Below, piece after piece: positions 1-10,700 of a stretch of 64,000 nt of DNA (positions are counted from its first letter, which is position 1; the number at the start of each line of letters is the position of its first letter). The translations under genes and the position numbers were made by a program. The notes under the pieces were generated by a model. It did no database searches. It was not told the origin of the DNA and saw only the letters and a list, made by a program, of their open reading frames with translations. This DNA is from Schizophyllum amplum (Eukaryota; Basidiomycota; Agaricomycetes; Agaricales; Schizophyllaceae): assembly GCA_007026445.1 (NCBI GenBank), contig VDMD01000087.1:41128-105127 (forward strand), read 5' to 3'.

Positions 1-1218
1 CGTTCCTGGTATGTCCAGGCTCGCCTATACTGCGCGGCGCCTAATTTACTGACTCGACTATTCTAGGTCTTCCCTATGGTCAGCCTGGTTCTCGTGCCGC
101 CCATTGCGCCTGCTAACAGCACCCCCAGATGCTTGTCGGCGTAGTCGCCTTCAACGTGTTGAACGTCATGGACCCCAACGACCCAGCTTCGATCGGCGTC
201 CTGCTGGTCGGCTACTTCTTCCAAGGTGCGTCCGCCGCGCGCTTTGCACCCGCGCCTCGCCTCCTTTTCTGACGCGTCGCAGGTCTTGGCTTCTTCATGA
301 CATTCTTCTACATCTGCATCTACATTATTCGGTGAGTGCCAAGCCAGCGATAGTTGTTAGGTGGCTGACGAGCTTTTTGATGCCAGGATCATGACCGTGC
401 GTGCAGTCGCTCTTTCGGCTCTGATGGGGTGATCGTCCGAGCTAATCAGCGTTACTTATACAGACGGGCTTCCTTGAAGGTCACCAGGCCAATGGAGCCT
501 TCGTTGCGTGCGGCCCGCCGGGCTTTACGGCGCTCGCGCTGATCAACCTGGGAGATCATGCACAGAACATGTACGTCGAGTGTCATTTGAATGCATGGCG
601 TCGCTGACGATGAATTCTAGTCTACTGGCGCACAACCTCGTCTCGCCGATGGCCGGCGAGATCTGGTATGCGACGAGCGTGATGTCCGCGCTGCTCCTGT
701 ACGGGCTCGCGGTATTCCTGTTCCTGTTCGGCATCCTGCCCTACTGGTTCAAGCTGCACAAGCACCTGAACGAGATCCTCGGCTGCTGGGCGTTGACTTT
801 CCCCAACGGTGCGTCCACTCTCCTTTTCTTCCCTCCTTCCCTCTTTCCTCAACGCCAGGTTATCTGACTGACATACCATTTATCCCCAGTCGGCTGGATC
901 TCCACCACGCGCGTGCTCGGGGACATCTTCCACGTCAAGGGGCTGTTCGTGGTGCACCTGTTCATGACGGTGGTCATGGCGCTGGCGTGGGCGGTGCTGT
1001 TCACGCTGACGCTCGTGGCGCTGTGGAAGGGGCTCATCTTCTGCTCGAAGCCGGAGGATGTGGTGAAGGATACGATGGCGGCGCCGCTGGATGAGAAGCA
1101 TGATCGGCTGGCGTCGCAGGACGGCGGGTTTGCATCGCGCGACGGCGGGTTTGCAGGGCAGGATGGTGGGCACGGGCCTGCGTACGGCGGGCATGCACAC
1201 GGGCACAATATGGTCTGA
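1..1218 (+). CDS. TDT/SLAC1-family anion or dicarboxylate transporter (3' part)
   Basis: C-terminal part of a multi-span plasma-membrane transporter of the tellurite-resistance/dicarboxylate (TDT) family, which includes Mae1 malate permease and Ssu1 sulfite pump. Exons that splice in one frame: 1-8, 67-78, 129-225, 283-331, 387-396, 464-570, 621-808, 890-1218. Family motifs seen are VFPMMLVG at the start of a helix, GYFFQGLGFFMTFFY, and GPPGFTALALINLG, the conserved pore-lining segment. Several hydrophobic spans follow. The tail is hydrophilic with tandem DGGFA-type repeats and His/Gly residues (about 1120-1210). Two internal exons are only 12 and 10 nt. The N-terminal half lies before the window. 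Substrate (malate, sulfite, nitrate or other anion) cannot be told from this piece. Confidence 0.85.
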
Positions 1219-1250
1219 GGAGGATCTCCGGATCCGACATGCGCGCCGCG

Positions 1251-1330
1251 GTTCGCGCGCGGCTATGCTGCGCTGCGATTCGTGCGCGGCTACGCTGCGC
1301 CGTGGTTCGTGCGCGGCTACGCTGCGCCGA
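1251..1330. repeat. 27-bp minisatellite, three copies
   Basis: Three imperfect copies of about 27 bp with core TTCGTGCGCGGCTACGCTGC, starting 33 bp after the transporter stop codon. Confidence 0.8.
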
Positions 1331-1620
1331 GCGGCGCGCGATGACTTGCTCGCTGCTACTCGTCCCTCCCCTCGCACCCGTCTGTACTGCTGTCTGTTTT
1401 GCTCTGTTGCTTTTGGATCTCCCTCACATCCTGGTTCACATCGCGTCGCGCCCGGGCATCACTCTGGCGCCTAACCATACACCTCGCGCCCAACCCATCA
1501 CTCTTGCGCCCAATGATCACTCTCGCGCCCAACCATCACTTCGCGCACTCTCATCTATCTCTTTTCCTCCACCCTGCACAACGCACCCCTCTCCCTCTCG
1601 GATTCGCACACCTCGCTTCC

Positions 1621-1692
1621 CGCCCTCGTATATAGCTTCCCGCCTCCGTATAGCCTCCCGCCCTCGTATAGCCTCCCGCCCTCGTATATAGA
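1621..1692. repeat. 18-bp minisatellite
   Basis: Roughly four copies of an 18-bp unit, CCCGCCCTCGTATAGCCT with small variations. Confidence 0.8.
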
Positions 1693-1775
1693 CAGCTTCG
1701 CTTCCCCTACACTAGATATTTATTGACCATATCACTACGATACCACGCGCTCCTTACTACAGCCTCTGCGTGCCC

Positions 1776-2351
1776 ATGTTGGTATGGCCGCTACTGTTAC
1801 TTGCTACTGCATTTGCCTACTCCACCCCGCCGCCGACTTGGTCGCTGGACAATGGCCTTCTTCCTAGTGGCTCTACGCAGTCTTCTTGCCCTCCTACTCT
1901 TATTCTCCTTGCTTGTGCGCGGCAGTCTCGCCTTACTATAGCGCACCCCGCGGCAGTGGTACACACACTCCACGCCGCGCGGACCCTCGATTTTATTCCA
2001 TTGTGTATGTTAGATTTGCTATATAGATTTGTCGACGTGGGTGACCACCACGGACTGCTTGACTCCTTGAAGACTATGCTTGACTCCTTGAAGACTATGC
2101 TTGGCTCCTTGAAGACTATGCTTGGCTCCTTGGAGACTATGCTTGGCTGCAGTGTACTACGCTACGTGTACGGTCGGGCGTGCGGTGCTTACTATCGTGC
2201 GTGCGGTGTTTACCGTCGTGCGTGCGGTGCTTACTATCGTGCGCGCGGCGTGTGCCTATTGTTTCTTATTTTCCTCGTATATGATGCGCAGCATTTTCGA
2301 GGGCGACATTGGGGTGGTGATGTGAACGAGTATGGGCACGGAATTTTATGA
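1776..2351 (+). CDS. Possible orphan secreted repeat protein (191 aa)
   Basis: Intronless open frame from an ATG. The first 17 or so residues (MLVWPLLLLATAFAYS) resemble a signal peptide. The middle has four copies of a seven-residue repeat (LDSLKTM/LGSLKTM) and then four copies of a seven-residue repeat ending ACGAYYR or close variants. Both DNA arrays have 21-bp units, so copy-number change keeps the frame. There is no similarity to a known family that I recognise. The surrounding DNA is full of other simple repeats and the frame ends 33 bp before a transposon, so a chance open frame is a serious alternative. Confidence 0.2.
   Translation: MLVWPLLLLATAFAYSTPPPTWSLDNGLLPSGSTQSSCPPTLILLACARQSRLTIAHPAAVVHTLHAARTLDFIPLCMLDLLYRFVDVGDHHGLLDSLKTMLDSLKTMLGSLKTMLGSLETMLGCSVLRYVYGRACGAYYRACGVYRRACGAYYRARGVCLLFLIFLVYDAQHFRGRHWGGDVNEYGHGIL
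2058..2141. repeat. 21-bp minisatellite, four copies
   Basis: Four head-to-tail 21-bp units at 2058, 2079, 2100 and 2121 (core CTTGACTCCTTGAAGACTAT), differing by one to three bases, plus a truncated fifth. A second 21-bp array with a different unit follows at about 2175-2250. Confidence 0.85.
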
Positions 2352-2384
2352 GGTGAGCTCTGACTCTGTAATGTCTATACTCGA

Positions 2385-3513
2385 TGTCGGAAAACGGCCA
2401 AATCAGTGACCACCGGTGAGGGGTCGTGAGGCGGTGATCACTGGCGGCGCGCAAGTGAGCACGCGTGAGCACCAGTGATCACTGGGGATCACTCGTGGCC
2501 ACTTGTCCTGCCTGGAATACCTGTCGCGTCCCAGTGGCTAGCTTATAGGTACCAACATGTGCTACATCCATTTCCTAAGATGTCCAGCCGGGTATATATG
2601 CGTCAAAGGACCAAAAAGGCGGCTATCCAAAGGCCCCCGCTACAGGGCTCGCCGACTTGGCGATGTTCGTGGCGACTCGACTTACAAATCCGGCATCCGC
2701 CGAATGACGTATATGGGCGCCCCAGCGCTGCCAGCTCAGGTCGTCCTCCACCACCATGGCCGACCACATTATCCACCGTGTCTGCCACCCGCCCCGCACG
2801 GCTGTAGACCATCGTCGCCCAAGGTCATCCACCGCTGCCCATCGGCGGCTCTGTGCGCATGCATCGCGAGCGCTGCAGTGGGCGTCTCTGTAGGCGCTCT
2901 TGGACAATGACACCGAGCTCGCGCGCGCACCTTGTCGAGTACGACGACGACTGGGACGCTAACGCCGTACGGTGCGCCCGCTCTTCGCTCATGGTACGGC
3001 ACTTGCTGATCAGCGCTGCAGACGGCAGCCATATCGTTTCTTGGAGACTTCGAAGGTGCGTGCCATAAGGCTTCAATTTTTAGCATTGACTCATAGAAAC
3101 ATTTTGCAGGGTGGTATGTATATTCTCCAATCAGCCCAGTCACCCATTCAGTCATGTAGCCCACCCTCTCATGTCCACCGTTACAGACATCAGTAGACTT
3201 AGAGTACTCAGAGTAGCCAGTAATGAATTGATTTCTTGTTGTCAATTGTGGTGTGGTCAGTCGTCTGTCGATGCTGCGAGAGCATCGGGGGTTTTTTTTT
3301 GCGAGGGAGAGCCAAAGTAGTGATCACTGGTGTTCACTAGCTATCACTGGTGCTCACTCGCCCTCACTCGAATCACCAGTGATCCCTAGTGACGGCAGTG
3401 ATCACTTGGGGTCCCTTCACAATGAGCCTAATCACTATTCGGGATCGTGATCCGGTGATCACCAGTGCTTTACCGTGCTCACGCGTGCTCACTAGAATGG
3501 CCGTTTTCCGACA
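2385..3513. mobile_element. Non-autonomous DNA transposon (about 1.13 kb) with terminal inverted repeats
   Basis: The 16-bp end TGTCGGAAAACGGCCA at 2385-2400 is repeated in inverted orientation at 3498-3513, and similarity continues inward for about 30 bp. Both subterminal zones (2401-2510 and 3318-3490) are packed with variants of GTGATCACTGG, AGTGAGCACG and CACCAGTGATC in both orientations, as seen for transposase-binding sites of several cut-and-paste families. No transposase frame is present inside. No clear target-site duplication was found, so the superfamily is undetermined. Confidence 0.75.
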
Positions 3514-3860
3514 GAGCTCCGCCTGGAGGCGTACACCTTATTTCGACCGGCGCTCGAGGCGGAGGGGTCGAGGCGGTGGATTGAGTCATACATACTTGCA
3601 ATTATAGCAGTCACCATGAAGAGACTGTATGTGCGACGCGTGGTGCGACTCGGGGTGCGGCATGCGCAAGTCAAACATGTCAGGCAGGCCATAGAGAGGG
3701 TGCGTGAGGGTGTTGGAGCGGAGGGTGAGTGAGGAAGAGCAGGAGTGAGTCTGGACTCTGGAGTGTGTGTGCAGGTCAGGGCATTGTATCCGAATAAGGC
3801 AATCCTACAGCCAAACTGGGGAACGGACGCTTAATGGAAGCAATTATATGGACCCATATC
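3514..3860. other. Spacer between two transposons
   Basis: About 350 bp between the two inverted-repeat elements. It has a short purine-rich GTGAG-type stretch near 3710-3770 and no supported gene. Confidence 0.5.
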
Positions 3861-4423
3861 TAGTGTTGCCGTTAGTTTAGTTTAGTCGAAACTGAGTCGT
3901 CGGAATTTCACGATTATCGGCGACTCGAGTCGCAATTGACTCGAGTCGGACTGAGTTGTCGCCCAAAAAGGCAGGTGCCCCGCCGCCGCCCGCGGCGGGC
4001 TCAACAGGCGCAGGAGAGGCGGCTCCCGCTATGGTACACCTATGGGGAGCTGTAGGACGAGGTTGTGTGGTATAGTACTGTAGGTTAGCAGGATTATTAT
4101 GAAGAAAGCCGCTGCGTCGACCTGTCATGCGGCTATCCTCCATCGTGCAAGCCCAGCTGGCTCAAAACCTAGCGGCGACGGGGTCCTTTCCCTTCTCCCG
4201 TACCCTGTGCATGCTCACTCCTGCTCATAACGCTCAGGTCCTTTGTCCGCGAAGCTGCCTGAGTTCTAGAGGCGGTCTTAGGCGTAGAGCACGCGCCTCG
4301 CGTGGAATATTTTATACAACTCGAGTCGAGCCGAGTTTAGTCGAACTCACCTGCCTTAAATGGGGTCGAGTTACAACTCGACTCGACTCGACCATTAGTC
4401 GACTCGAACTAACGGCAACACTA
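3861..4423. mobile_element. hAT-like MITE (563 bp) with 8-bp target duplication
   Basis: Ends are TAGTGTTGCCGTTAGTT and its inverted copy AACTAACGGCAACACTA, a hAT-type terminus. The flanks carry an exact 8-bp direct repeat CCCATATC at 3853-3860 and 4424-4431, the usual hAT duplication length; one further base also matches on each side. Subterminal DNA is rich in GACTCGAGTC and GTCGAGTCGAG palindromic units. The interior has no transposase, so this is a non-autonomous copy. Confidence 0.88.
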
Positions 4424-4725
4424 CCCATATCTTCGGGTCCAGTCTGGTCTGAGAACAAAAGCAATTACAATTTGGGTGAAATGATGTTACGACTTATAAA
4501 TCGAATTTGTAGTCCGAGGCCAGGCTCATGCTATATTTCGCGTGCCCAGGTTCACGCCATTGCGGGCTGTCTCGGCTCTTCTTCCCAATGTTGGCCTCGA
4601 AGGCGAGGCCGTGCCGGATCAATACCTGCAGCGCGTCTCGACGCCTGCAGTGCAATGCGCCCCGAGACCTTCCCTGTGGTGCCGAGCCGACGCTTCATAT
4701 TCCACTGCTTTACGCCGCGGCCACC
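4424..4725. other. 3' flank of the oxygenase gene
   Basis: About 300 bp between the hAT-like MITE and the oxygenase stop codon on the minus strand. Presumably holds the oxygenase 3' UTR and polyadenylation region. No gene seen. Confidence 0.4.
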
Positions 4726-6638
4726 TCAATGACCGTACGTCGCCTGGAGCCGCGACTGAACGTAGTCTCCGGCGGTGATGACTTCGTACTTGGCTGGCCG
4801 CTCGGCGGAGACACAGCCTGGGATCGGCTGGGGAAGATTCAGACGAGGAGAGGCGTCAGATAACGGTCGTCACGATGTGCAACATGACATGACAGACGCA
4901 CCTCGAGCCGCACGTCGTAGTCTGTGCCGAAGAAGAGCGGAATGGCGTATCGGTCGACGCCATTACGGTTGATTGCGCGGTGGACGGTGGACTTGAAGAT
5001 GTCGTCTGAGGGAAGTGGATGTGTAGGCATCAGCGTCAGTGGGAGCTGACTCGGTGGGCACGCACTGGTCCAGCGGGCGAACTGATCACCTAGACTGGAC
5101 AGGACGGGTAAGCGCTCATCTGTGAAGCTACGCCGACGAATGCAGCACGTACTTGATGACGAGCGTGCCCTCGATGGGCGGAGCGGATATCCACTGCTTC
5201 TCAGAGTTGAGCACTTGTAGAGCCTGATGTTTCGGCTCTTGCCAAAGGATGGTAAAGCACTGCATGCCGTGGTCAGGTTAGGTAATGCAGCGACGCATCT
5301 CTCGCGTGCACAACAACGCACCTCCCAGCTGCCAGTTCAAATCCCGTACGTTAGGTTCGACATACTCGTCCCTGGAGGAAGAAGACATAAATGCTAGGGG
5401 AGGCTGGAACTCACTCCGTATGTGCGCCAATGCCCATCACCTTGTTCTCGTCGATCGCGGCGGTCTGCGGTGGGTAGTACAGCAGGCGCATCAGTGCAGC
5501 TGAGTTACGGGTCTATACGGGCGTCAACGGCTGTCCAAGAGAAAGAGGGAAAGCCGGAGCAGCCCAATGGCAAGAGCTCTTGCCTACCTTGTCCTCGAAG
5601 AAGTTCTCCTCCAGTCCCAAAGCGAGAGCGAATAGAGGGAACATGCGCCGACCGACCGACAGGGCGGCATGACTGGCGTTCCGCGGTATCAGCACTGGTG
5701 TTCAGGCAGCTCGGGAAAGCATAGAGCACGTACTAGTACTTCAGAGCACTCTCACGGAATTGCGGAAGCGCTTCGGTGGGCCATGCATTTTTCCCGCCGC
5801 CGATGATCGTGTTGCCAAGCTCGGAGGCAGTCGAGTTTTCGAGCGCCTCGTAGCCGAACTCGAAGCCCTCCTGGAGGTCGCCGCTGTTCGAGGGGTCGTT
5901 GTTGCCACTGAGCAGGGGCGAGTACCCCATGAAGTTGACTTGTTTTTTGTTTTCGAGCTGCAGGGGCGGGTGTCATGAGCGTGCTTGTCGATCGATGTTT
6001 GCATGCAGAGTACTGACCTCCATCTTTTTCGCGATGGGAAGGCCATAGAAGGCCTTCATGGCTGCATGGACATCGGCGAAACAAGCATCGGGGATGCCGT
6101 GATTACGAACTGCGAGGCCAAATGAGTTAGCGGGTGGGCTGAACGTAAGACTGCAAAAGTAGAGAAAAGAGGCAGGCTGGACGTTTGGAGCTAGGGGAGA
6201 GAGGACGCTTCCGTATATTAAGTGGACATTTCAGTACATAGCACAGCAATTGAGCCACAATTGTTCAATTTTATATCAATCAGACTGGATACGCACCGTA
6301 GAAAAACCCAACGTTGATGCAGGCGTCCCGAATCTCGGCCGCGAGCTGACGCCGCAGGTTGGGGTCAGCGCTGGTGGCGCTGGTGAGATCTCTACAAGTG
6401 ATTGGTCAGTCATAAATTGTCCAAGCGAAGGTGCGTTATAAGCAGCAGTTGAAGTAAGGGTGGTCTAGTGGTAAAGCGAAATTGAGCGGTGGACAGTGGC
6501 AGGCAACCGATAGCCGGCTGATCGGCCATGTAGTAGATACTTCAAGGGAGGCAGAAAGGCATAGACTCACATGATAGGAACGCTGTCGAAGGCGGTGCGC
6601 GCCTGGGCGGCCTGCTCGAGAAGGGACGGTTCACTCAT
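4726..6638 (-). CDS. 2-oxoglutarate/Fe(II)-dependent oxygenase, isopenicillin-N-synthase-like (334 aa)
   Basis: Soluble non-heme iron oxygenase of the DIOX_N plus 2OG-FeII_Oxy family. Eleven exons splice without a break: 6571-6638, 6297-6391, 6018-6109, 5740-5957, 5588-5672, 5415-5512, 5322-5328, 5153-5259, 5066-5094, 4902-5005, 4726-4827 (1005 nt, 335 codons). The N-terminal domain shows INVGFFYVRNHGIPD. The core has GIGAHTDWECFTILWQ, whose His and Asp are two iron ligands. The third ligand is the His of STVHRAINR, and the Arg of the following NGVDRYAIPLFF segment is the likely 2OG-binding one. A 7-nt exon encodes the Asp-Trp-Glu of HTDWE. The substrate cannot be predicted; there is no NRPS or other biosynthetic cluster nearby. 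It shares a 304-bp divergent promoter region with the macro-domain gene. Confidence 0.9.
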
Positions 6639-6942
6639 GCTACCTTGTTGTCGTCGCCAGTGTGCTGAGTCCGCGAATGAAATCAAGAACTGAAGAGTTC
6701 TCTGAGACGGAATAAATGTCGTGCAGATGTAGTCAGAGGCTTGGAGGGAGAGAGTGGCGTTCAAGGGCAAGCTGGAAGCGCGCGATAACGTATGCTCTCG
6801 CAGTCAGATAACGTGATGAATGTTGGAAGTAAGGTCCGGCGCTTGCCGAAGCGCTTTTTCACCCGTAATTTGTAGTACGCAGGGCTTGGCACCTGCCTTA
6901 TTCGACTTCCCTTTGCTGAAGATCCCTACTCCTGCATTGCAA
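6639..6942. promoter_or_regulatory. Divergent promoter region
   Basis: 304 bp between the oxygenase start (minus) and the macro-domain start (plus). It must hold both promoters and 5' UTRs. No specific motif is claimed. An in-frame upstream ATG at 6820 could extend the macro protein but its peptide is not conserved-looking. Confidence 0.45.
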
Positions 6943-7460
6943 ATGCCCTCTCCTACAGCAGCTTCAAACGTCATCCATGTCTCTGGAGACCTGTTCTCCG
7001 CGCCACGCGGCGCAATTCTCGTCCACGCCTGCAACACGCAGGGCGCATGGGGCAGTGGAATAGCAGCTGCCTTCAAGAAGCGCTACCCGGAAGAATTCCA
7101 AGTGTACAGGACATGCTGCAAGGACCGGGGCGCAGCCCTATTGGGGACGTGCTTGCTCATACGAGGCGTAAACAACTCGGGACACGACATCGCTTGCTTG
7201 TTTACGTCGCGCGCGTACGGGAAGAGAAAAGACAGCCCAGAAGAGATCTTGGCGGCGACACGCAACGCGTTAATGGATTTGGTTGCACAAAAGGAAGATA
7301 ATAAGGCGCTGCATGGGTGGTGCGTGACCGGGCATGATTCATTAGACGATCTGTTGACTCCAATCGTAGCCGGTTCAACTCTGGAAGGTTTGCTGTTCCC
7401 TGGGAGAGCACAGAGCAGGTTATCCGCGAGCTGGACGTGTCAATGACTATCTACGCGTGA
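6943..7460 (+). CDS. Macro-domain protein, Poa1-like ADP-ribose-1''-phosphate phosphatase (155 aa)
   Basis: Small single-domain macro protein. Yeast Poa1 removes the 1''-phosphate from ADP-ribose 1''-phosphate, a by-product of tRNA splicing; related proteins hydrolyse ADP-ribosyl esters. Exons 6943-7319 and 7370-7460 give 156 codons. Visible motifs: GDLFSAPRGAILVHACNTQG near the N terminus (the Asn of CNTQG lies in the ligand pocket), then GAWGSGIAAAFKKRYP, the glycine-rich phosphate loop. The second exon gives CRFNSGRFAVPWESTEQVI, the conserved end of Poa1-type proteins. Start chosen at MPSPTAASNVIHVSGDLF because it directly precedes the first beta strand. The tRNA gene with an intron at 16527 is not functionally linked beyond the general pathway. 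Confidence 0.85.
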
Positions 7461-7725
7461 ATTACATTGTTCGCCCGAGTTGGCCGCGGATCGTGGGTCT
7501 CGTGACCGCGTACATGTCTAAACTTCCTTTTTTGGGTTGTGGGACGATTGACATAGAGCGGAGCCGCTTGTGATCGACTTTACACGGCTTGTCTTTCCCC
7601 TTCATGTGGGCTGCTCGCTGACCGAGCCGTCATTGGAGTCGGCGAACTCGCTGGCTCGTACTTCCAACCGCTTGCAATCTCTCTATTCGGGTCGACGCGC
7701 GCCGTACTAAGTGTCTCTGGAAACC

Positions 7726-10700
7726 ATGTATCGGTCAGCAGCACCGCGGGATCCCGACGACCAGCCCTATGTCGCCTTCCTGGACGCGTATCCACACCCC
7801 GCATTTGTTCTGCCAGCGTTTCCTGCTCTCAGCAAGGCCGCGCCGTCCCTCCATCCCGTATACGCCAATCCCGCATTTCGACATCTCGTGCTCGGCACAG
7901 TACTCGCGGCAGACGATGCGCCAGGACACGCATTCCTTACGAGCTTCGTCGCGTCGCAGGAAGTGCTAAGCTTCGGCCTCTGGCTCATCGGTACTGATCC
8001 CACCACCGATCTCGAACTTCGCCCACAATGGTTCCCTCCCGGAGCGCAGAATGCACGACTCACGATCACGAAAACAGTTATGAATGCATACATCGTTTGC
8101 ACTACTGTACTCCACACCACGATACCGCAAGCCTTAGACACCGCACCCGCAGGGAGGTCGCCCGGACTCATTCCGAACTTTCCGGACCGCGATCGCTCCC
8201 CTTCAACACCATGCCAGCTGTTCCTCCCAGATGGCGCCTCCAGTGTTGCCATGCTCATGGAGACCTTCGACTGGGCCTCGTCGCCGTTAGGACCGCGAGA
8301 GAAGTGGCCACAGTCTCTTGTCAGCGCACTCGGCCTCTGCATGTCGGCCGCGTTTCCTGTACGTGTTCGCAGCTCCTTCACACGACGTCCTCTCATCTTC
8401 GTAGTCTGCTATTTGCTGGGGACCGGAAAAGCTTCTCATGTACAATGAAGCATAGTACGTCGCCGGCGTAAGTCAACTGTTCACATCCATTAACAATGGC
8501 CTCAGCATCGACACCGCAGGTACCAAGCATCCGCAAATATTCGGACAAGCAGGTGCAGTGGCATGGTCCGAGCTTTGGGAGAAGATCGGTCCGCTCATGA
8601 CGGATGTGTACAATGGGGCGACCATTTGGAAGCAGAACGGTGCGTGCGCTGCGTGCCGCGTACTCAAGGTCTTTTTAAAAATCTCCCAGATCTATTGTTC
8701 TTTAACCGACTAGGACCGGATAGGCTGCCGGAGGAAAACTACTATAGTTTTTCGTACCGGCCAATACCCCAGGAAGACGGGAAGATCGGCGGTCTTCTCA
8801 ACGACGCCTTCGACACGACAAAGAAAGTGTGCGTGCTTCCCAGTTGCCCTCTGTCATCACGATCTTAGCCCCTCCCAGCATAAGCGACCGACGGACGAAC
8901 ATGTTACGCGACCTCATTCGCAGCTCCATCATTGTCACGTCCAAGACTCAGTTCGCCGCCTCCATCCTGCAGATTCTCTCCAAGCCGGAGTACGCATACG
9001 ACGTACCCTTCGCGGGTCTGTACATGTGTTCCGTAGCCAAACTCGAGCATGCCGATCAGCTCGCGCCGGCAAGCGCAACGTACACCGCAGCGACTACCAT
9101 CATCGAGCAAGCGCCCAAACCGACCTCATGCACGCTGGAGCTCGCTGGCACGGTCGGCGTCGCCACGGGGCATACCGCCTTTCCGGACACAGTGGAGCTC
9201 TGGTTGGACAACAAGACCGGCTCAGCACCCTCTTCGCAGTTCGCCTCCGCGCTCACGTCTCAGCTCACATCGCATACCTCGTCACCGATGAACGGCATGA
9301 CGGTGAACGGGAGCGAGAAGTTCGCGAGGCTGTCGATGCACTCCCCCGCATCGACGGAGTATTCGACAGACACACGCGGGTCCCAGCGGCGGCGGCGAAG
9401 GGCGGACCTGCCGTGGCCTTTCGAGGAGGCCGCGCAACAACGGACACCGATGCTGGTGCCGATTCTCAACGAAGCGTTTGTGGAGGGCATCGACCGCCGC
9501 GCATGGGGCGACCGCCCGCGGGAAGCGATCGTGATGCCTGTAGGCATTGACGATGATGACACGCCGCGCGCGATGCTCATTCTGGGTCTGAACACGCGTC
9601 GGCCGTACGACGAGAACTACCAGGAGAGTATGGAGTTCATGCGCGTGACGCTGGGCTCGGCGCTACACGCGGTTCTCGCGAGAGAGGAGGATAGTATACG
9701 AGCAGAGTGAGTCACGAACCTCCTTTTTTCCGGTCAAGATGTGGCTGACACCACCACACCCTTTGCTCGTCAACGCATTTGCAGGCGCCTTGCAGACCTG
9801 GATGCGGCAAAGACAAGCTTCTTCAGTAACGTGTCGCACGAACTGCGAACGCCGTTGACGCTCATCGGCGGGCCTTTGGACGATTGCGTGGCGAAGCTGC
9901 CCGAGGGTAGCGCGCTGCGGTCGTCGCTTCGAATGGCGTCGCGCAACGTCCAGCGGCTCAGCCGCTTGGTGGACTCGTTGATGGACTTCTCCAAGCTCGC
10001 GGCAAGGCGCCTGGAGGGCGCCTTTCGACCCGTCCTGCTCGGTCCATTCGTGGCCGATCTGGCGAGCATGTTCAGGGATCCGATTGAGAAGAGCGGGATG
10101 CAGTACGATGTGGAGTGCGATCTGAGCCCGGACCAGCCGCTGTGTTATATCGACCCCGAGTTCTGGGAGAAGATTGTATTCAATCTGATTGGGAATGCGT
10201 TCAAGTGTGAGTGGTCTCGCTGTCTGTGGATAGACGCCTTATGTGCCCGCCAGACACGATGTCTGGCACGATCACCATTCGCGTCTCGTTCGACGCTACA
10301 CAGGCGACATTTTCCGTACAAGACACCGGTATCGGAATCCCTGCTGCAGGTGAAAATATTTATGAGGCAGAAGTCTAGATCCAGATACTGAACACAGCTT
10401 CTCAATAGACATGGAGAAAATATTCAACCGCTTTCATCGTGTGCAATGCGTCAGCAGGAGCTTTGAGGGCACGGGTATCGGCCTCTCCCTCACCAAAGAG
10501 CTTGTGCATCTGCATGGTGGCGAGCTGACGGTGGAATCCCACGATGACTCTCATGACGATCACGGCAGCACCTTCGCGGTATCCCTACCTCTCGGCAAAG
10601 GTGAGCATAAACTCGAAGGCACCTAATCTATCTACTCACACTGCCATCTTGTCTGTCCCTTTTGTTATGCTTGCTTGCTCACCGCAAGTACTTACAGATC

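Larger units (their letters stand above)
1219..2384. other. Gene-poor spacer with several minisatellites
   Basis: Spacer between the transporter stop and the first transposon. It holds at least five short tandem arrays: about 27 bp x3 at 1251-1330, degenerate GCGCCCAACCATCACTC-like units at 1448-1555, an 18-bp unit at 1621-1692, a 21-bp unit at 2058-2141 and another 21-bp unit at about 2175-2250. One open frame (1776-2351) crosses the two 21-bp arrays and is described separately. No recognisable protein domain. Confidence 0.6.

Noticed and set aside
2769..3245. 158-residue minus-strand frame inside the first transposon
   Set aside because: No transposase catalytic pattern (DDE or other) and no similarity recognised; probably chance.
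2355..3519. GAGCTC at 2355-2360 and 3514-3519 as a target duplication of the first transposon
   Set aside because: The left copy is 24 bp outside the inverted-repeat end, so the two do not flank the element symmetrically.
5373..5382. Alternative 10-nt exon reading HTEDEYCFT in the oxygenase
   Set aside because: Uses a weak GTCGAA donor and destroys the HxD iron ligand; the 7-nt exon at 5322-5328 has consensus splice sites and gives HTDWECFT.
6455..6475. GGTGGTCTAGTGGTAAAGCG, similar to a tRNA A box
   Set aside because: No B box or pairing acceptor stem follows, and it lies in an oxygenase intron.
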